Part shown: positions 26,886 to 35,350 of the stretch, in pieces | Layout: every line of letters begins with the position of its first letter | How positions within the stretch are numbered: position 1 is the first letter of the stretch | NCBI RefSeq assembly: GCF_014650455.1 | Contig: NZ_BMUZ01000010.1 | Coordinates: 305,746 to 369,745 of the forward strand | DNA length: 64,000 nucleotides | Reading direction: 5' to 3' | DNA from: Streptomyces xanthochromogenes | GTDB taxonomy: Bacteria; Actinomycetota; Actinomycetes; Streptomycetales; Streptomycetaceae | Notes under the pieces: model-generated | Seen by the model: only the letters and a program-made list of their open reading frames with translations | Told to the model about the DNA's origin: nothing | Databases searched by the model: none | Translations under genes and position numbers: made by a program

Positions 26886-29153
26886 ATGTCCATTTCCAGC
26901 ACTGATCACTCCGTCCTGCCCGAGAACGAGAACAACGACTCCATCGAGGCCCGCGAGAACGACGTCGTCGAGGCCGTAGCGGCCTCCGACGTCATCGAGG
27001 TCGTCGAGATCGTCGAATCCGGCTCCGAGGCGGACGAGAACACCGAGCCGACCGTCACCTTCGCGGACCTCGGTCTGCCCGAGGGCGTCGTGCGCAAGCT
27101 CGCCCAGAACGGGGTGACCACCCCCTTCCCGATCCAGGCCGCGACCATCCCGGACGCCCTGGCCGGCAAGGACATCCTCGGCCGTGGCCGTACCGGCTCC
27201 GGCAAGACCCTCTCCTTCGGTCTGCCCACCCTGGCCACGCTGGCCGGCGGGCACACGGAGAAGAAGAAGCCCCGCGCGATCATCCTCACGCCGACGCGTG
27301 AGCTCGCGATGCAGGTCGCGGACGCCCTCCAGCCGTACGGCGACGTGCTCGGCCTGAAGATGAAGGTCGTCTGCGGCGGTACCTCGATGAGCAACCAGAT
27401 CTACGCCCTGGAGCGCGGCGTCGACGTCCTCGTCGCCACCCCGGGCCGTCTGCGCGACCTCATCAACCGCGGCGCCTGCTCGCTCGCCAACGTCCAGGTC
27501 GCCGTCCTCGACGAGGCCGACCAGATGTCCGACCTGGGCTTCCTGCCCGAGGTCACCGAGCTGCTCGACCAGATCCCCGGTGGCGGCCAGCGCATGCTCT
27601 TCTCGGCCACGATGGAGAACGAGATCTCCACCCTGGTCAAGCGCTACCTGACGAACCCCGTCACGCACGAGGTCGACAGCGCGCAGGGCAACGTCTCGAC
27701 GATGACCCACCACGTCCTGGTCGTGAAGCCCAAGGACAAGGCGCCGGTCACCGCCGCCATCGCCGCCCGCAAGGGCCGCACGATCATCTTCGTCCGCACC
27801 CAGCTGGGCGCGGACCGCATCGCCGAGCAGCTCTGCGAGTCGGGCGTGAAGGCCGACGCGCTGCACGGCGGCATGACCCAGGGCGCCCGTACCCGCGTTC
27901 TTGAGGACTTCAAGAAGGGCTACGTCAACGCCCTGGTCGCCACCGACGTCGCCGCCCGCGGCATCCACGTCGACGGCATCGACCTGGTGCTCAACGTGGA
28001 CCCGGCCGGCGACCACAAGGACTACCTGCACCGCTCGGGCCGTACCGCCCGCGCCGGCAAGTCCGGTGTTGTCGTGTCGCTCTCGCTGCCGCACCAGCGC
28101 CGCCAGATCTTCCGGCTGATGGAGGACGCGGGCGTCGACGCCTCGCGCCACATCATCCAGAGCGCCGGCGCGTTCGACCCGGAGGTCGCCGAGATCACCG
28201 GCGCCCGTTCGCTGACCGAGGTCCAGGCCGACTCCGCGAACAACTCGGCCAAGCAGGCCGAGCGCGAGGTCGCCGACCTCACCAAGCAGCTGGAGCGCCT
28301 GACCCGTCGGGCCGGTGAGCTCCGCGAGGAGGCCGACCGCCTGGTGGCCCGCGCCGCCCGTGAGCGCGGCGAGGACCCGGAGGCCGCGGTCGCCGAGGTC
28401 GCCGCCGAGGCCGAGGCCGAGGTCGCGGCTGCTGCCGCCGCCGCTGCCGTGCCGGTGCAGGAAGCCCGCGAGGACCGCGGCAACTTCCAGCGCCGTGACG
28501 ACCGGGGCAACTTCGAGCGCCGTGACAACCGCGACAGCCGTGGTGGCGACCGTGGTGGCTTCCGCCGTGACGACCGTCCCTCGGGCGGCTTCAACCGCGG
28601 TGGCAACGACCGTCCGTTCAACCGTGACCGTCGTGACGAGCGCCCCTCCGGCGGCTTCCGCCGCGACGACCGTCCCTCGGGCGGCTTCAACCGCGACCGC
28701 CGCGACGACCGTCCCTCGGGCGGCTTCAACCGTGACGACCGCGGTGGCGACCGTGGCGGCTTCCGCCGCGACGACCGTCCCTCCGGCGGCTTCCGTCGTG
28801 ACGAGCGTCCCTCGGGCGGCTTCAACCGCGATGACCGCGGTGGCGACCGTGGCGGCTTCCGCCGCGACGACCGTCCCTCGGGCGGCTTCAACCGTGACGA
28901 CCGTGGCGGCGACCGCGGCTTCAACCGCGACCGCCGTGACGAGCGCCCCTCCGGTGGCGGCTTCAACCGCGGTGGCAGCGACCGTCCGTTCAACCGCGAC
29001 CGTCGTGACGACCGTCCCTCCGGCGGCGGCTTCCGCTCCGGCGGCCACGACCGTCCGTACGGCCGTCGTGACGAGCACCGCGGTACCGGCACCAACACCG
29101 GTTCCTTCGGCGGCCGCCGCGACGACAAGCCGCGCTGGAAGCGCAACGGCTGA
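26886..29153 (+). CDS. DEAD-box RNA helicase with long Arg/Asp/Gly repeat tail
   Basis: 755 residues. An acidic head (1-57) precedes a full DEAD-box core: Q motif around FPIQAATIP, Walker A GRTGSGKT (101-108), PTRELAMQ, DEAD in VLDEADQMSD, SAT in LFSATM, and motif VI HRSGRTARAG. After a coiled-coil-like stretch (about 460-500) comes a 230-residue tail of imperfect repeats of the type RRDDRPSGGFNRDDRGGDR, with no known fold; such tails bind RNA and drive condensation. RhlE/CsdA-like role in ribosome assembly or cold adaptation is likely. About 200 nt of noncoding DNA precede it, room for a regulated 5' leader. Confidence 0.93.
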   Translation: MSISSTDHSVLPENENNDSIEARENDVVEAVAASDVIEVVEIVESGSEADENTEPTVTFADLGLPEGVVRKLAQNGVTTPFPIQAATIPDALAGKDILGRGRTGSGKTLSFGLPTLATLAGGHTEKKKPRAIILTPTRELAMQVADALQPYGDVLGLKMKVVCGGTSMSNQIYALERGVDVLVATPGRLRDLINRGACSLANVQVAVLDEADQMSDLGFLPEVTELLDQIPGGGQRMLFSATMENEISTLVKRYLTNPVTHEVDSAQGNVSTMTHHVLVVKPKDKAPVTAAIAARKGRTIIFVRTQLGADRIAEQLCESGVKADALHGGMTQGARTRVLEDFKKGYVNALVATDVAARGIHVDGIDLVLNVDPAGDHKDYLHRSGRTARAGKSGVVVSLSLPHQRRQIFRLMEDAGVDASRHIIQSAGAFDPEVAEITGARSLTEVQADSANNSAKQAEREVADLTKQLERLTRRAGELREEADRLVARAARERGEDPEAAVAEVAAEAEAEVAAAAAAAAVPVQEAREDRGNFQRRDDRGNFERRDNRDSRGGDRGGFRRDDRPSGGFNRGGNDRPFNRDRRDERPSGGFRRDDRPSGGFNRDRRDDRPSGGFNRDDRGGDRGGFRRDDRPSGGFRRDERPSGGFNRDDRGGDRGGFRRDDRPSGGFNRDDRGGDRGFNRDRRDERPSGGGFNRGGSDRPFNRDRRDDRPSGGGFRSGGHDRPYGRRDEHRGTGTNTGSFGGRRDDKPRWKRNG
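28540..29100 (+). repeat. Coding tandem repeats in the helicase tail
   Basis: Imperfect repeats coding for GGFRRDDRPSGGFNRDDRGGDR variants; blocks such as cgacgaccgtccctcgggcgg recur about ten times with silent changes. Slippage or recombination can change copy number here between strains. Confidence 0.85.
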
Positions 29154-29210
29154 TCGTGCTGAACCCGGCCTGAGGCGCAACGGCTGAGCCCGTTGCCCGA
29201 CGGCCCATCA

Positions 29211-29251
29211 GGGCCCGTATCCCGCCTGCCCGGCGGCGTACGGGCCCTTTT
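29211..29251 (+). terminator. Helicase gene terminator
   Basis: Inverted repeat gggcccgta/tacgggccc (29211-29219, 29239-29247) with an inner ccgcc/ggcgg stem, followed by TTTT, about 60 nt after the helicase stop. Confidence 0.8.
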
Positions 29252-29377
29252 GCGTGGGCCCCGACGCCGATGGGCGGGCACCCCCGGCGAGCCCTCACCC
29301 CGAGGACCGCTGAATCTCGGCCATCTCGGCCCCCCGCCGGCGCATGCCCTACCCGCGGGTTGGGAATCGCTGGGGGC

Positions 29378-30949
29378 ATGACAAATGACGCCAGCCCCAA
29401 CTCCCCGGAAAGACACGGCACTTCCGGGGGCGCGCCAGGCATACCAGGCAGACCAACCGCGCCAGGCGCCACCGGTGCGACGACCGACGAGGAACTCCTG
29501 GCCCAGCTCGGCTACAAGCAGGTCCTCGCCCGGCGCATGTCGGCGTTCTCCAACTACGCCGTCTCGTTCACGATCATCTCGGTGCTTTCCGGCTGCCTGA
29601 CGATGTACGCGTACGGCATGAAGACCGGCGGCCCCGCCCTCATCACCTGGGGCTGGGTGGCGGTGGGCCTGATGACGCTGATCGTCGGCCTCGCGATGGC
29701 CGAGATCTGCTCCGCGTACCCGACCTCGGCGGGCCTGTACTTCTGGGCCCACCGTCTGGCGCCGCCCCGGCAGGCCGCCGCCTGGGCGTGGTTCACGGGC
29801 TGGTTCAACGTCCTCGGCCAGATCGCGGTGACGGCGGGCGTCGACTTCGGTGCGGCGTCGTTCCTCGGGGCCTACCTGAACCTCCAGTTCGGCTTCGGGG
29901 TCACGCCGGCCCGCACGATCCTGCTCTTCGCGGCGATCCTGGTCCTGCACGGGCTCCTGAACACGTTCGGCGTGCGGATCGTGGCGTTCCTCAACAGCGT
30001 GAGCGTGTGGTGGCACGTGCTCGGCGTGCTGGCGATCGTGGCGGCCCTGGCCCTCGTCCCCGACCACCACCGCTCGACCTCGTTCGTCTTCACCGACTTC
30101 GTGAACGAGACCGGCTTCACCAACAGCGTCTACGTGGTGCTGATCGGCCTGTTGATGGCCCAGTACACCTTCACCGGATACGACGCCTCCGCCCACATGA
30201 CGGAGGAGACCCACGACGCCTCGACCGCCGGCCCGCGCGGCATCGTCCGGTCCATCTGGACGTCCTGGATAGCGGGGTTCGTGCTGCTGCTCGGCTTCAC
30301 GTACGCGATCGGCGCGTACGACACCCAGCTGAACTCGGACACGGGCGCGCCCCCCGCCCAGATCCTCCTGGACTCGCTGGGGGCCACCGGCGGCAAGCTG
30401 CTCCTCCTGGTGGTGATCGGCGCCCAGCTCTTCTGCGGAATGGCCTCGGTGACCGCCAACTCCCGCATGATCTACGCCTTTTCGCGCGACGGCGCGCTGC
30501 CGTTCTCGCGCCTGTGGCACACGGTGAGCCCGCGCACCCGCACGCCGGTCGCGGCGGTCTGGCTGGCCGCGGGCGCGGCGCTGGTCCTCGGCCTCCCGTA
30601 CTTGATCAACGTGACGGCCTACGCGGCGGTGACCTCGATCGCGGTGATCGGCCTCTACATCGCGTACGTGATCCCGACCCTGTTGCGCCTGTTCCGCGGT
30701 GACGCGTTCGCGCGGGGCCCCTGGCACCTGGGCCGCTGGTCGCGCCCGATCGGCATCGTGGCGGTGGCCTGGGTGGCGGTCATCACAGTCCTGTTCATGC
30801 TGCCGCAGGTCTCCCCGGTCACCTGGGAGACCTTCAACTACGCCCCGATCGCGGTCCTGGCGGTCCTGGGCTTCGCCGCGGTGTGGTGGCTGGCCTCGGC
30901 CCGGCACTGGTTCCTGCGGCCCGCGGGGACGGCGACGCCGGGCGAGTGA
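29378..30949 (+). CDS. Amino-acid permease (APC superfamily)
   Basis: 523 residues from ATG 29378 with a tgggggc ribosome site. A 45-residue disordered Gly/Pro/Thr head is followed by 12 membrane segments. Family signposts are FSNYAVSFTIISVLSGCL in TM1, SAYPTSAGLYFWAHRL (TM2-3), and MASVTANSRMIYAFSRDGALPFS. The pattern matches actinobacterial APC permeases for amino acids, GABA or polyamines; the actual substrate is not evident. It stands alone between the helicase terminator and tRNA-Lys. Confidence 0.9.
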   Translation: MTNDASPNSPERHGTSGGAPGIPGRPTAPGATGATTDEELLAQLGYKQVLARRMSAFSNYAVSFTIISVLSGCLTMYAYGMKTGGPALITWGWVAVGLMTLIVGLAMAEICSAYPTSAGLYFWAHRLAPPRQAAAWAWFTGWFNVLGQIAVTAGVDFGAASFLGAYLNLQFGFGVTPARTILLFAAILVLHGLLNTFGVRIVAFLNSVSVWWHVLGVLAIVAALALVPDHHRSTSFVFTDFVNETGFTNSVYVVLIGLLMAQYTFTGYDASAHMTEETHDASTAGPRGIVRSIWTSWIAGFVLLLGFTYAIGAYDTQLNSDTGAPPAQILLDSLGATGGKLLLLVVIGAQLFCGMASVTANSRMIYAFSRDGALPFSRLWHTVSPRTRTPVAAVWLAAGAALVLGLPYLINVTAYAAVTSIAVIGLYIAYVIPTLLRLFRGDAFARGPWHLGRWSRPIGIVAVAWVAVITVLFMLPQVSPVTWETFNYAPIAVLAVLGFAAVWWLASARHWFLRPAGTATPGE

Positions 30950-31114
30950 GGGCCCGCCCGGCCCCGGCCCCCGGCCCTTTCCTCCCGTTCCGTCCCGCTC
31001 TGCACGACTCCGGCGGGACATCGCGGGCCGCGCCGCGACCCGCGACGGGCCCGACAACCGATACCCGATCGGCTGCCGGGCGCCGTCCGGCTATGCTCGG
31101 GGGTGACTCGCCAA

Positions 31115-31187
31115 GGGCCATTAGCTCAATTGGCAGAGCAGCGGACTTTTAATCCGTTGGTTGTCGGTTCGAGTCCGACATGGCCTA
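31115..31187 (+). tRNA. tRNA-Lys(TTT)
   Basis: 73 nt; acceptor GGGCCAT/ATGGCCT with a terminal G-U pair, anticodon loop CTTTTAA (anticodon UUU), T loop TTCGAGT. Followed by a hairpin terminator. It marks the left edge of a variable island; I found no second copy of its 3' end inside the window, so insertion at this tRNA is not shown. Confidence 0.95.
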
Positions 31188-31230
31188 CCGCTTGTCGCGG
31201 CGTCAGACATGCTCTGACCTGCAACTTCTT

Positions 31231-31270
31231 CAGCCCGACCGGAAACACCCGGTCGGGCTGGAGTCGTTTT
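31231..31270 (+). terminator. tRNA-Lys terminator
   Basis: Perfect 12-bp stem cagcccgaccgg/ccggtcgggctg with loop aaacac, then gagtcgTTTT. Confidence 0.9.
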
Positions 31271-31329
31271 GACCGCTTTGCGGGGCGCGTGAGTGCGCGA
31301 AGCGTGCCCGAGGCGCTGGCGGGCGTTCC

Positions 31330-31757
31330 GGGTGCGCTGCGCTGACCTGGGGCGAGGTCGGCCGCGTCGTCGGCGAGCCGGCGGTCGAGCTGGGCGTCGG
31401 GGAGTTCCGGGGCGTCGGGCAACCGGCAGTGGTCGAGGCAGCTGTCGAAGGTTCCGGTCTGCATCTGCAGGGACAGGAAGCCGCAGTCATCGCGGGTGAC
31501 CGTCGCGCTCCAGACGATGCCGCCCCGCCGGGGATCGTTGTCGCGCTCGATCCACAAGGCCGTGCGGGCAGGCTCGACCGCATCCCGCACGCGTCCGGCG
31601 ATGGCGACGTTCGGGATGGGGATGGTGCCCCACGCGCCTCCGGTCCTGCCGATCCAGTCGGCGAGCGCTCCCCCTGAAGCGGTAGGACATCGAGGAGTTG
31701 ATCGCTGCGCAGATCAGAGAACGAAGCGCGGTGAATGGAGGCCCACCCGTTCTTCAA
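31330..31757 (-). pseudogene. Frameshifted hypothetical gene
   Basis: Protein-like sequence is split between two frames. From a TTG near 31757 one frame reads KNGWASIHRASFSDLRSDQ then LLDVLPLQG. Near 31665-31680 the neighbouring frame takes over with ADWIGRTGGAWGTIPIPN, then RTALWIERDNDPRRGG and IVWSATVTRDDCGFLSLQM. The composite looks like one globular protein with a one-base shift. No family recognised. The end is uncertain: after about 31330 the frame runs into the tRNA-Lys antisense. Confidence 0.35.
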
Positions 31758-32034
31758 CCAGCTATGGCGATCACGGAGTTGGGGGAGTTACGCTCGTGAA
31801 TGCGAGGAGGGCCTCGCACGCGGAGTCAGGCAGGCGACGGCAACGAGGACCGTCCCAGGAAGCTGGCTGACGAAGCTCCCCCGATCGGTGGACGCAAGGG
31901 GGCACCGTCGGCGTAGCTGTGTAGTAACGAGCGCTTTGATGCGTCCAAAGCCTCAGTTGGGTCACATTCATGTGGCCGAGCTGAGGCACACCCCTGCCAT
32001 CGGTTCGGTCACCCTTTCGAAAGGGTTTGGACCG

Positions 32035-32259
32035 GTGAAACTCTCCCCCTTCGCCGCGCAGGTGCTCTTCCTCCTCCTGGCTCTGGTCTCCTCCACCCTC
32101 GTAGCGGGTGTGGCTGGTGTGCTGAGCTATGTGGCTGGTTCGGGCATCGCGGCTTCGGTGCTCTATGGCGGCGGCGCATTCATCCTGGTGATGACGCTCT
32201 GTGTCACCATCCTCACGGCCCTGGGCCTCCTCGGAGGAGTCGGCAGCAGTGGCCCGTGA
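32035..32259 (+). CDS. Small two-TM membrane protein, hypothetical
   Basis: 74 residues from GTG 32035. It starts KLSPFAAQVLFLLLALVSS and is almost entirely two hydrophobic helices (about 6-32 and 42-68) joined by a short Gly/Ser loop. An upstream ATG at 31938 is in frame but the added residues are not hydrophobic or conserved-looking. Lies inside the tRNA-Lys/tRNA-fMet island. No function can be assigned. Confidence 0.55.
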   Translation: MKLSPFAAQVLFLLLALVSSTLVAGVAGVLSYVAGSGIAASVLYGGGAFILVMTLCVTILTALGLLGGVGSSGP

Positions 32260-32375
32260 CCCTGAGCACCAGGGGGCGGGGCGCGGCTTTGCCCTGGCCG
32301 CCGTTGGAGTCGCCGACGTGCGAACGCGGAGACGGGCTTGAGGTGGGCCACTGGTCGGAGAGCCCGGCCAGGTGG

Positions 32376-32897
32376 TCAGCCAGTGGGATCGTTGACGGCG
32401 CTGCGTAGCGACACGCTGCCCTGGTACGAGGCGTTGATGGTGCACCTGGCGGTCACCGATCCGCCCTTGGGGGTCGAGGGGATGATGGCTGTGCAGCTTC
32501 CGACGCTTCCGGCCGACTCGGATGCGGAGGTGCCGCCCTCCTTCTCGAGGAAGAAGTTCACCGTTGCCCCGCCGGTTTCGGTGCCGGTGTTGGTGACTAC
32601 GCGGGACACGGGGCATCCGCCGTTGCCCACGCTGTGGCAGGGGCCCTCGAACTGGGGAGGCCCTACCTGAGAGAAGTGCACTTTGCCGCAGTACAACAAG
32701 GTGGTGGAGCAGCTGGCCGTCACCGAGGGGGAAGGTGGCGGCTGCGAGGTGCTGACCGTGTGGCTGGTGCCGTTGGCCCAGTCCTTGAGCTCCGAGAAGT
32801 TGTGTATGCCGAAGAAGGCGGCGACAGTCAGCGCAGTGCCGACCGCCCCTATCAGCCACTTGCCGTCCCCGCCGCTGCCCGTCGGAGTGTCGACCAT
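32376..32897 (-). CDS. Membrane-anchored extracytoplasmic Cys-rich protein, hypothetical
   Basis: 173 residues. A Gly-rich head, one membrane segment (about 14-31, WLIGAVGTALTVAAFFG), a Ser/Pro linker, then an outside domain of about 110 residues. It has six cysteines (ASCSTTLLYCG, GPCHSV, GGCPVSR, GSCTAII, ARCTINA), consistent with three disulfides. The pattern GSVTARCTINASYQGSVSLRSAV suggests an immunoglobulin-like beta fold. Island gene; no known family recognised. Confidence 0.6.
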   Translation of the reverse strand: MVDTPTGSGGDGKWLIGAVGTALTVAAFFGIHNFSELKDWANGTSHTVSTSQPPPSPSVTASCSTTLLYCGKVHFSQVGPPQFEGPCHSVGNGGCPVSRVVTNTGTETGGATVNFFLEKEGGTSASESAGSVGSCTAIIPSTPKGGSVTARCTINASYQGSVSLRSAVNDPTG

Positions 32898-33185
32898 GGT
32901 TTCGCCCCGTCACTATGCCGAAAGGTGAGGCTAGCCAGGCGAAGCTAACTGGCGAATCAGTCAAATCACAAGGCCTGTAAGGCAGTTGAGTGCGTGCGTG
33001 GTCCGGCTGCGCCCCGAGCGTCTGCCGCGCCCATGTGCTGGTAGTCCCACCGGCGAGGGGCGCTGTGCCCCGGCTTGCGGGACGGCGGCGGCGAGGGTGA
33101 ACAGCTGCCGATCAAGTGGGAGAGCGGCGTCGCGGGTACTGAGGTTGGCCGATGAGGGTGCTCCCGTGCTGGCAGGGTCAGCCGT

Positions 33186-33611
33186 ATGGATTGCATTTTC
33201 TGCGGGCTCATCCGTGAAGGCACCGCGAGTTGGGTGGAGCGTGGTCCGGTGGCGTGTGCTTTCGCTCCCCTGAACCCGCTGGCGCCGGGTCACACTCTGG
33301 TGGTTCCGACGCTGCATTACGCGGACGTGTTCGAGACCCCGCCCGAGGTCCTCGCCGTGACGGCGGCGCTGGTCCAGCGTGTGGCCGAGGCTGCGCGGAC
33401 CGCCTTGAACGCCTCGGGGGTGAACATCCTCAGCGCCAACGGTCCGGGGTCGCAGCAGTCGGTGCCCCACCTGCACTTCCACGTCGTTCCGCGGTGGGTG
33501 GACGACGGAATCTCGACCTGGCCCACCGGACGCTCCGCACACCGCGTCACCGGCGATCCGGGGGCCCGGCTTGCCGACGCCCTGGCTTCGGGCCGGCGCC
33601 ACGGAAGTTGA
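33186..33611 (+). CDS. HIT-family nucleotide hydrolase/transferase
   Basis: 141 residues. Starts MDCIFCGLIREG, the zinc-binding CxxC head of HIT proteins, has LNPLAPGHTLVVPTLHY, and the histidine triad SVPHLHFHVVPRW. The His in HxHxH forms a covalent AMP intermediate; substrates are AMP derivatives such as adenylated amines or dinucleoside polyphosphates. Its 3' end overlaps the degenerate tail of the convergent frameshifted gene. It lies beside the XRE/DUF6879 cassette. Confidence 0.9.
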   Translation: MDCIFCGLIREGTASWVERGPVACAFAPLNPLAPGHTLVVPTLHYADVFETPPEVLAVTAALVQRVAEAARTALNASGVNILSANGPGSQQSVPHLHFHVVPRWVDDGISTWPTGRSAHRVTGDPGARLADALASGRRHGS

Positions 33612-33846
33612 GCCGGTGTCCGAAAGGGAGCGCAGGGCCGTAACGGTCTCGTGCACGGCAAGTGCGTACGTCACCGGTCCTCCCGCCTGCTCGACGCAGC
33701 GCCCAGGCCGCGCCCGCGTACTGGTCGCTCCGTCGGCGAGGCGGACGCCGTCGGGACCGTAGACCGCACTGATGCCGGTCAGGGTCGAGCGTGATGAGCC
33801 CGGTCCGGCCTTCTCGCTCGTACACGACGTAGTCCCACCGCTTCAC
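33600..33846 (-). pseudogene. Frameshifted small gene of the XRE cassette
   Basis: From GTG 33846 (overlapping the stop of the gene before it, GTGA) the first 22 codons read VKRWDYVVYEREGRTGLITL and then DP. The frame then turns into Arg-rich nonsense. Shifting by one base near 33782 restores a protein-like stretch: GISAVYGPDGVRLADGATST and then TYALAVHETVTALRSLSDTG. The simplest reading is one extra T in a CCTGACC context (LDPTGIS expected). The true end is uncertain. No function known. Confidence 0.6.
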
Positions 33847-34373
33847 GACTCGGCCCCCTCCAACTCCAGCCCCTTCAACTCCAGCGACCCGGCCACGATC
33901 AGCGCGGCCAGTCGGGACGGGTCGCACAGATCGCCCGGGCGGGTCACGGGCACGGCCCAGTAGCCTTCGAGACCGTCCTCGGGGTCGGTGCGCTCGATGG
34001 GGGGCACGCCCAAGTAGTTGTCGCGGCCGAGGTACTCCGCGTACGGACTGTGCCCCCAGGTCGGCGCCGCGGGCGGAGTGAAGGCGTAGAACCGCTGGAT
34101 CGACGGAGCGTGGAGAACGGGGCCGCGCAAGGCGGATGCCAGCGCTCGGGTCGCCTGGACGGACATCCTGCTGCCGGTGATCGCGTACACGAGCGGCTCG
34201 GTGAGGCGCACGGCCGAGAAGCGGCGGCCGAGGGCGAGTGCGGCGATGCCGCCCTTCTCCCATTGGTCTTTGGCCACTTGGGGCCGGTTGAGGCTGCCCG
34301 CGAGCCAGTCGCGGATCGACTCCCGCTCGGACTCGGTGAGGGGGTGGACAACTGGGGTGTCAACGGTGTTCAT
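33843..34373 (-). CDS. Hypothetical protein of the XRE cassette
   Basis: 176 residues from ATG 34373. Reads TESERESIRDWLAGSLNRP, then a helix-rich middle with RRFSAVRLTEPLVYAITGS, and a C-terminal part with VPPIERTDPEDGLEGYWAV. No membrane segment and no recognised catalytic motif. A pair of ATTGCG boxes 10 bp apart lies about 90 nt upstream, matching the pair ahead of the DUF6879/XRE genes, so it is probably under the same regulator. Coupled by GTGA overlap to the frameshifted gene downstream. Confidence 0.65.
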   Translation of the reverse strand: MNTVDTPVVHPLTESERESIRDWLAGSLNRPQVAKDQWEKGGIAALALGRRFSAVRLTEPLVYAITGSRMSVQATRALASALRGPVLHAPSIQRFYAFTPPAAPTWGHSPYAEYLGRDNYLGVPPIERTDPEDGLEGYWAVPVTRPGDLCDPSRLAALIVAGSLELKGLELEGAES

Positions 34374-34461
34374 GGGTGCCTCCGCCGTCGGCTGCTCGAA
34401 GCGGCGCGGAGCGCCGTAGTGACCGGCAAGCTAAGGAAGCAGGCGACAGATCCGCTCGGCG

Positions 34462-34477
34462 ATTGCGCGCAATTGCG
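34462..34477. promoter_or_regulatory. Direct repeat ATTGCG-N4-ATTGCG, operator candidate 1
   Basis: Attgcg at 34462-34467 and again at 34472-34477, period 10 bp, in the spacer between the XRE gene stop (34508) and the start of the hypothetical gene at 34373. The overlap also creates the palindromes attgcgcgcaat and gcgcaattgcgc. The same repeat with the same period occurs at 36153-36168. Confidence 0.55.
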
Positions 34478-34507
34478 CACGTAGGCAGAAAGGTTCGCCG
34501 GGATTGC

Positions 34508-35350
34508 TCAGGCGGTGTCGAGAGATGCCCGGGCGCGCGCGATGATGCGGTGCGCCTGCGGGCCGTACGCGGCAGACTCGGCCAGCCAGTCCCACGCGCG
34601 CTCGTACAGGCGGATCGAGTCCTCGTCGTCGAGCCACATCTCTGTGTCGATCGTTTCGACGATCACGAGACGACGGTCGTAGATCCAGAACCCATGTGCC
34701 GGGGTGCGCCGCAGCTCCGCTCCGAGCGGCACGATGCCGAGCTCGATGGTGTCGAGGCCGATCAGACCGACGAGCCGGTCCAGTTGAGCCGCGTGAACCT
34801 CGCGCGAGCACATCCGCACGTATAGGGCGGCCTCCCACACGAGGAAGCGAAAGCTCTTGCCCGGTTCGTACAGGGCTTGCTGTCGGCGTATCCGTGTCCG
34901 TACGGCCTCGTCGATGTCCTTGGCGACCTGCCGGAACTCGGAGTTCGCGGCGAAGGTCGCGCGGGCGTAGTCCGGTGTCTGGAACAGGCCCGGGATGCGC
35001 GCGACTTCCAGACCGCGGATCGCCTTCGTGTCCGCGGTCTCCGCGATGGCGAGCTCCTGCCTGACGCGATGCCCGGTGGCCAGCTGACGGCGCCACGACC
35101 GGTACCTCGTCTCCACCCCCGACAGGCGTCCTGTCAGCTCGCCCGTCAGCTCCGGCCGGCCGACGGCGCGCGCCCAAGCGCCGAGATCACCCGGCGTCGG
35201 GGTCTGTTTCCCCAGCTCCAGGCGGGACACCTTGGAGCGCTGCCAGCCGAGCCGTTCCGCGATGCCTTTCCCGTCGAGGCCGGCCGCAGTGCGCAGTTCC
35301 CGCAGCCGCGCACCCAAGGCGATCCTCGCGTTCTGGAAGTCCGTGCTCAC
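34508..35350 (-). CDS. XRE-family regulator with DUF5753 (Scr1-like)
   Basis: 280 residues. N-terminal helix-turn-helix (about 12-65): LGARLRELRTAAGL, GIAERLGWQRSKVSRLELGK. The remaining 190 residues are the DUF5753 domain, with ELAIAETADTKAIRGLEVARIPGLFQT and YARATF near its start. Starts with GTG at 35350, overlapping the stop of the DUF6879 gene by 4 nt, so the two are coupled. Streptomyces carries many such regulators, often beside small partners; here the partner is DUF6879 rather than DUF397. Target sites may be the ATTGCG repeats in the cassette. Confidence 0.88.
   Translation of the reverse strand: MSTDFQNARIALGARLRELRTAAGLDGKGIAERLGWQRSKVSRLELGKQTPTPGDLGAWARAVGRPELTGELTGRLSGVETRYRSWRRQLATGHRVRQELAIAETADTKAIRGLEVARIPGLFQTPDYARATFAANSEFRQVAKDIDEAVRTRIRRQQALYEPGKSFRFLVWEAALYVRMCSREVHAAQLDRLVGLIGLDTIELGIVPLGAELRRTPAHGFWIYDRRLVIVETIDTEMWLDDEDSIRLYERAWDWLAESAAYGPQAHRIIARARASLDTA

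Noticed and set aside
25986..29180. Long antisense ORFs over the helicase (Val/Thr/Ala-rich repeats)
   Set aside because: Low-complexity shadow of the helicase repeats, typical of high-GC antisense frames.
31126..31330. Minus ORF end GHVGLEPTTNGLKVRCSAN over tRNA-Lys
   Set aside because: This peptide is the antisense translation of the tRNA, a known annotation artefact.
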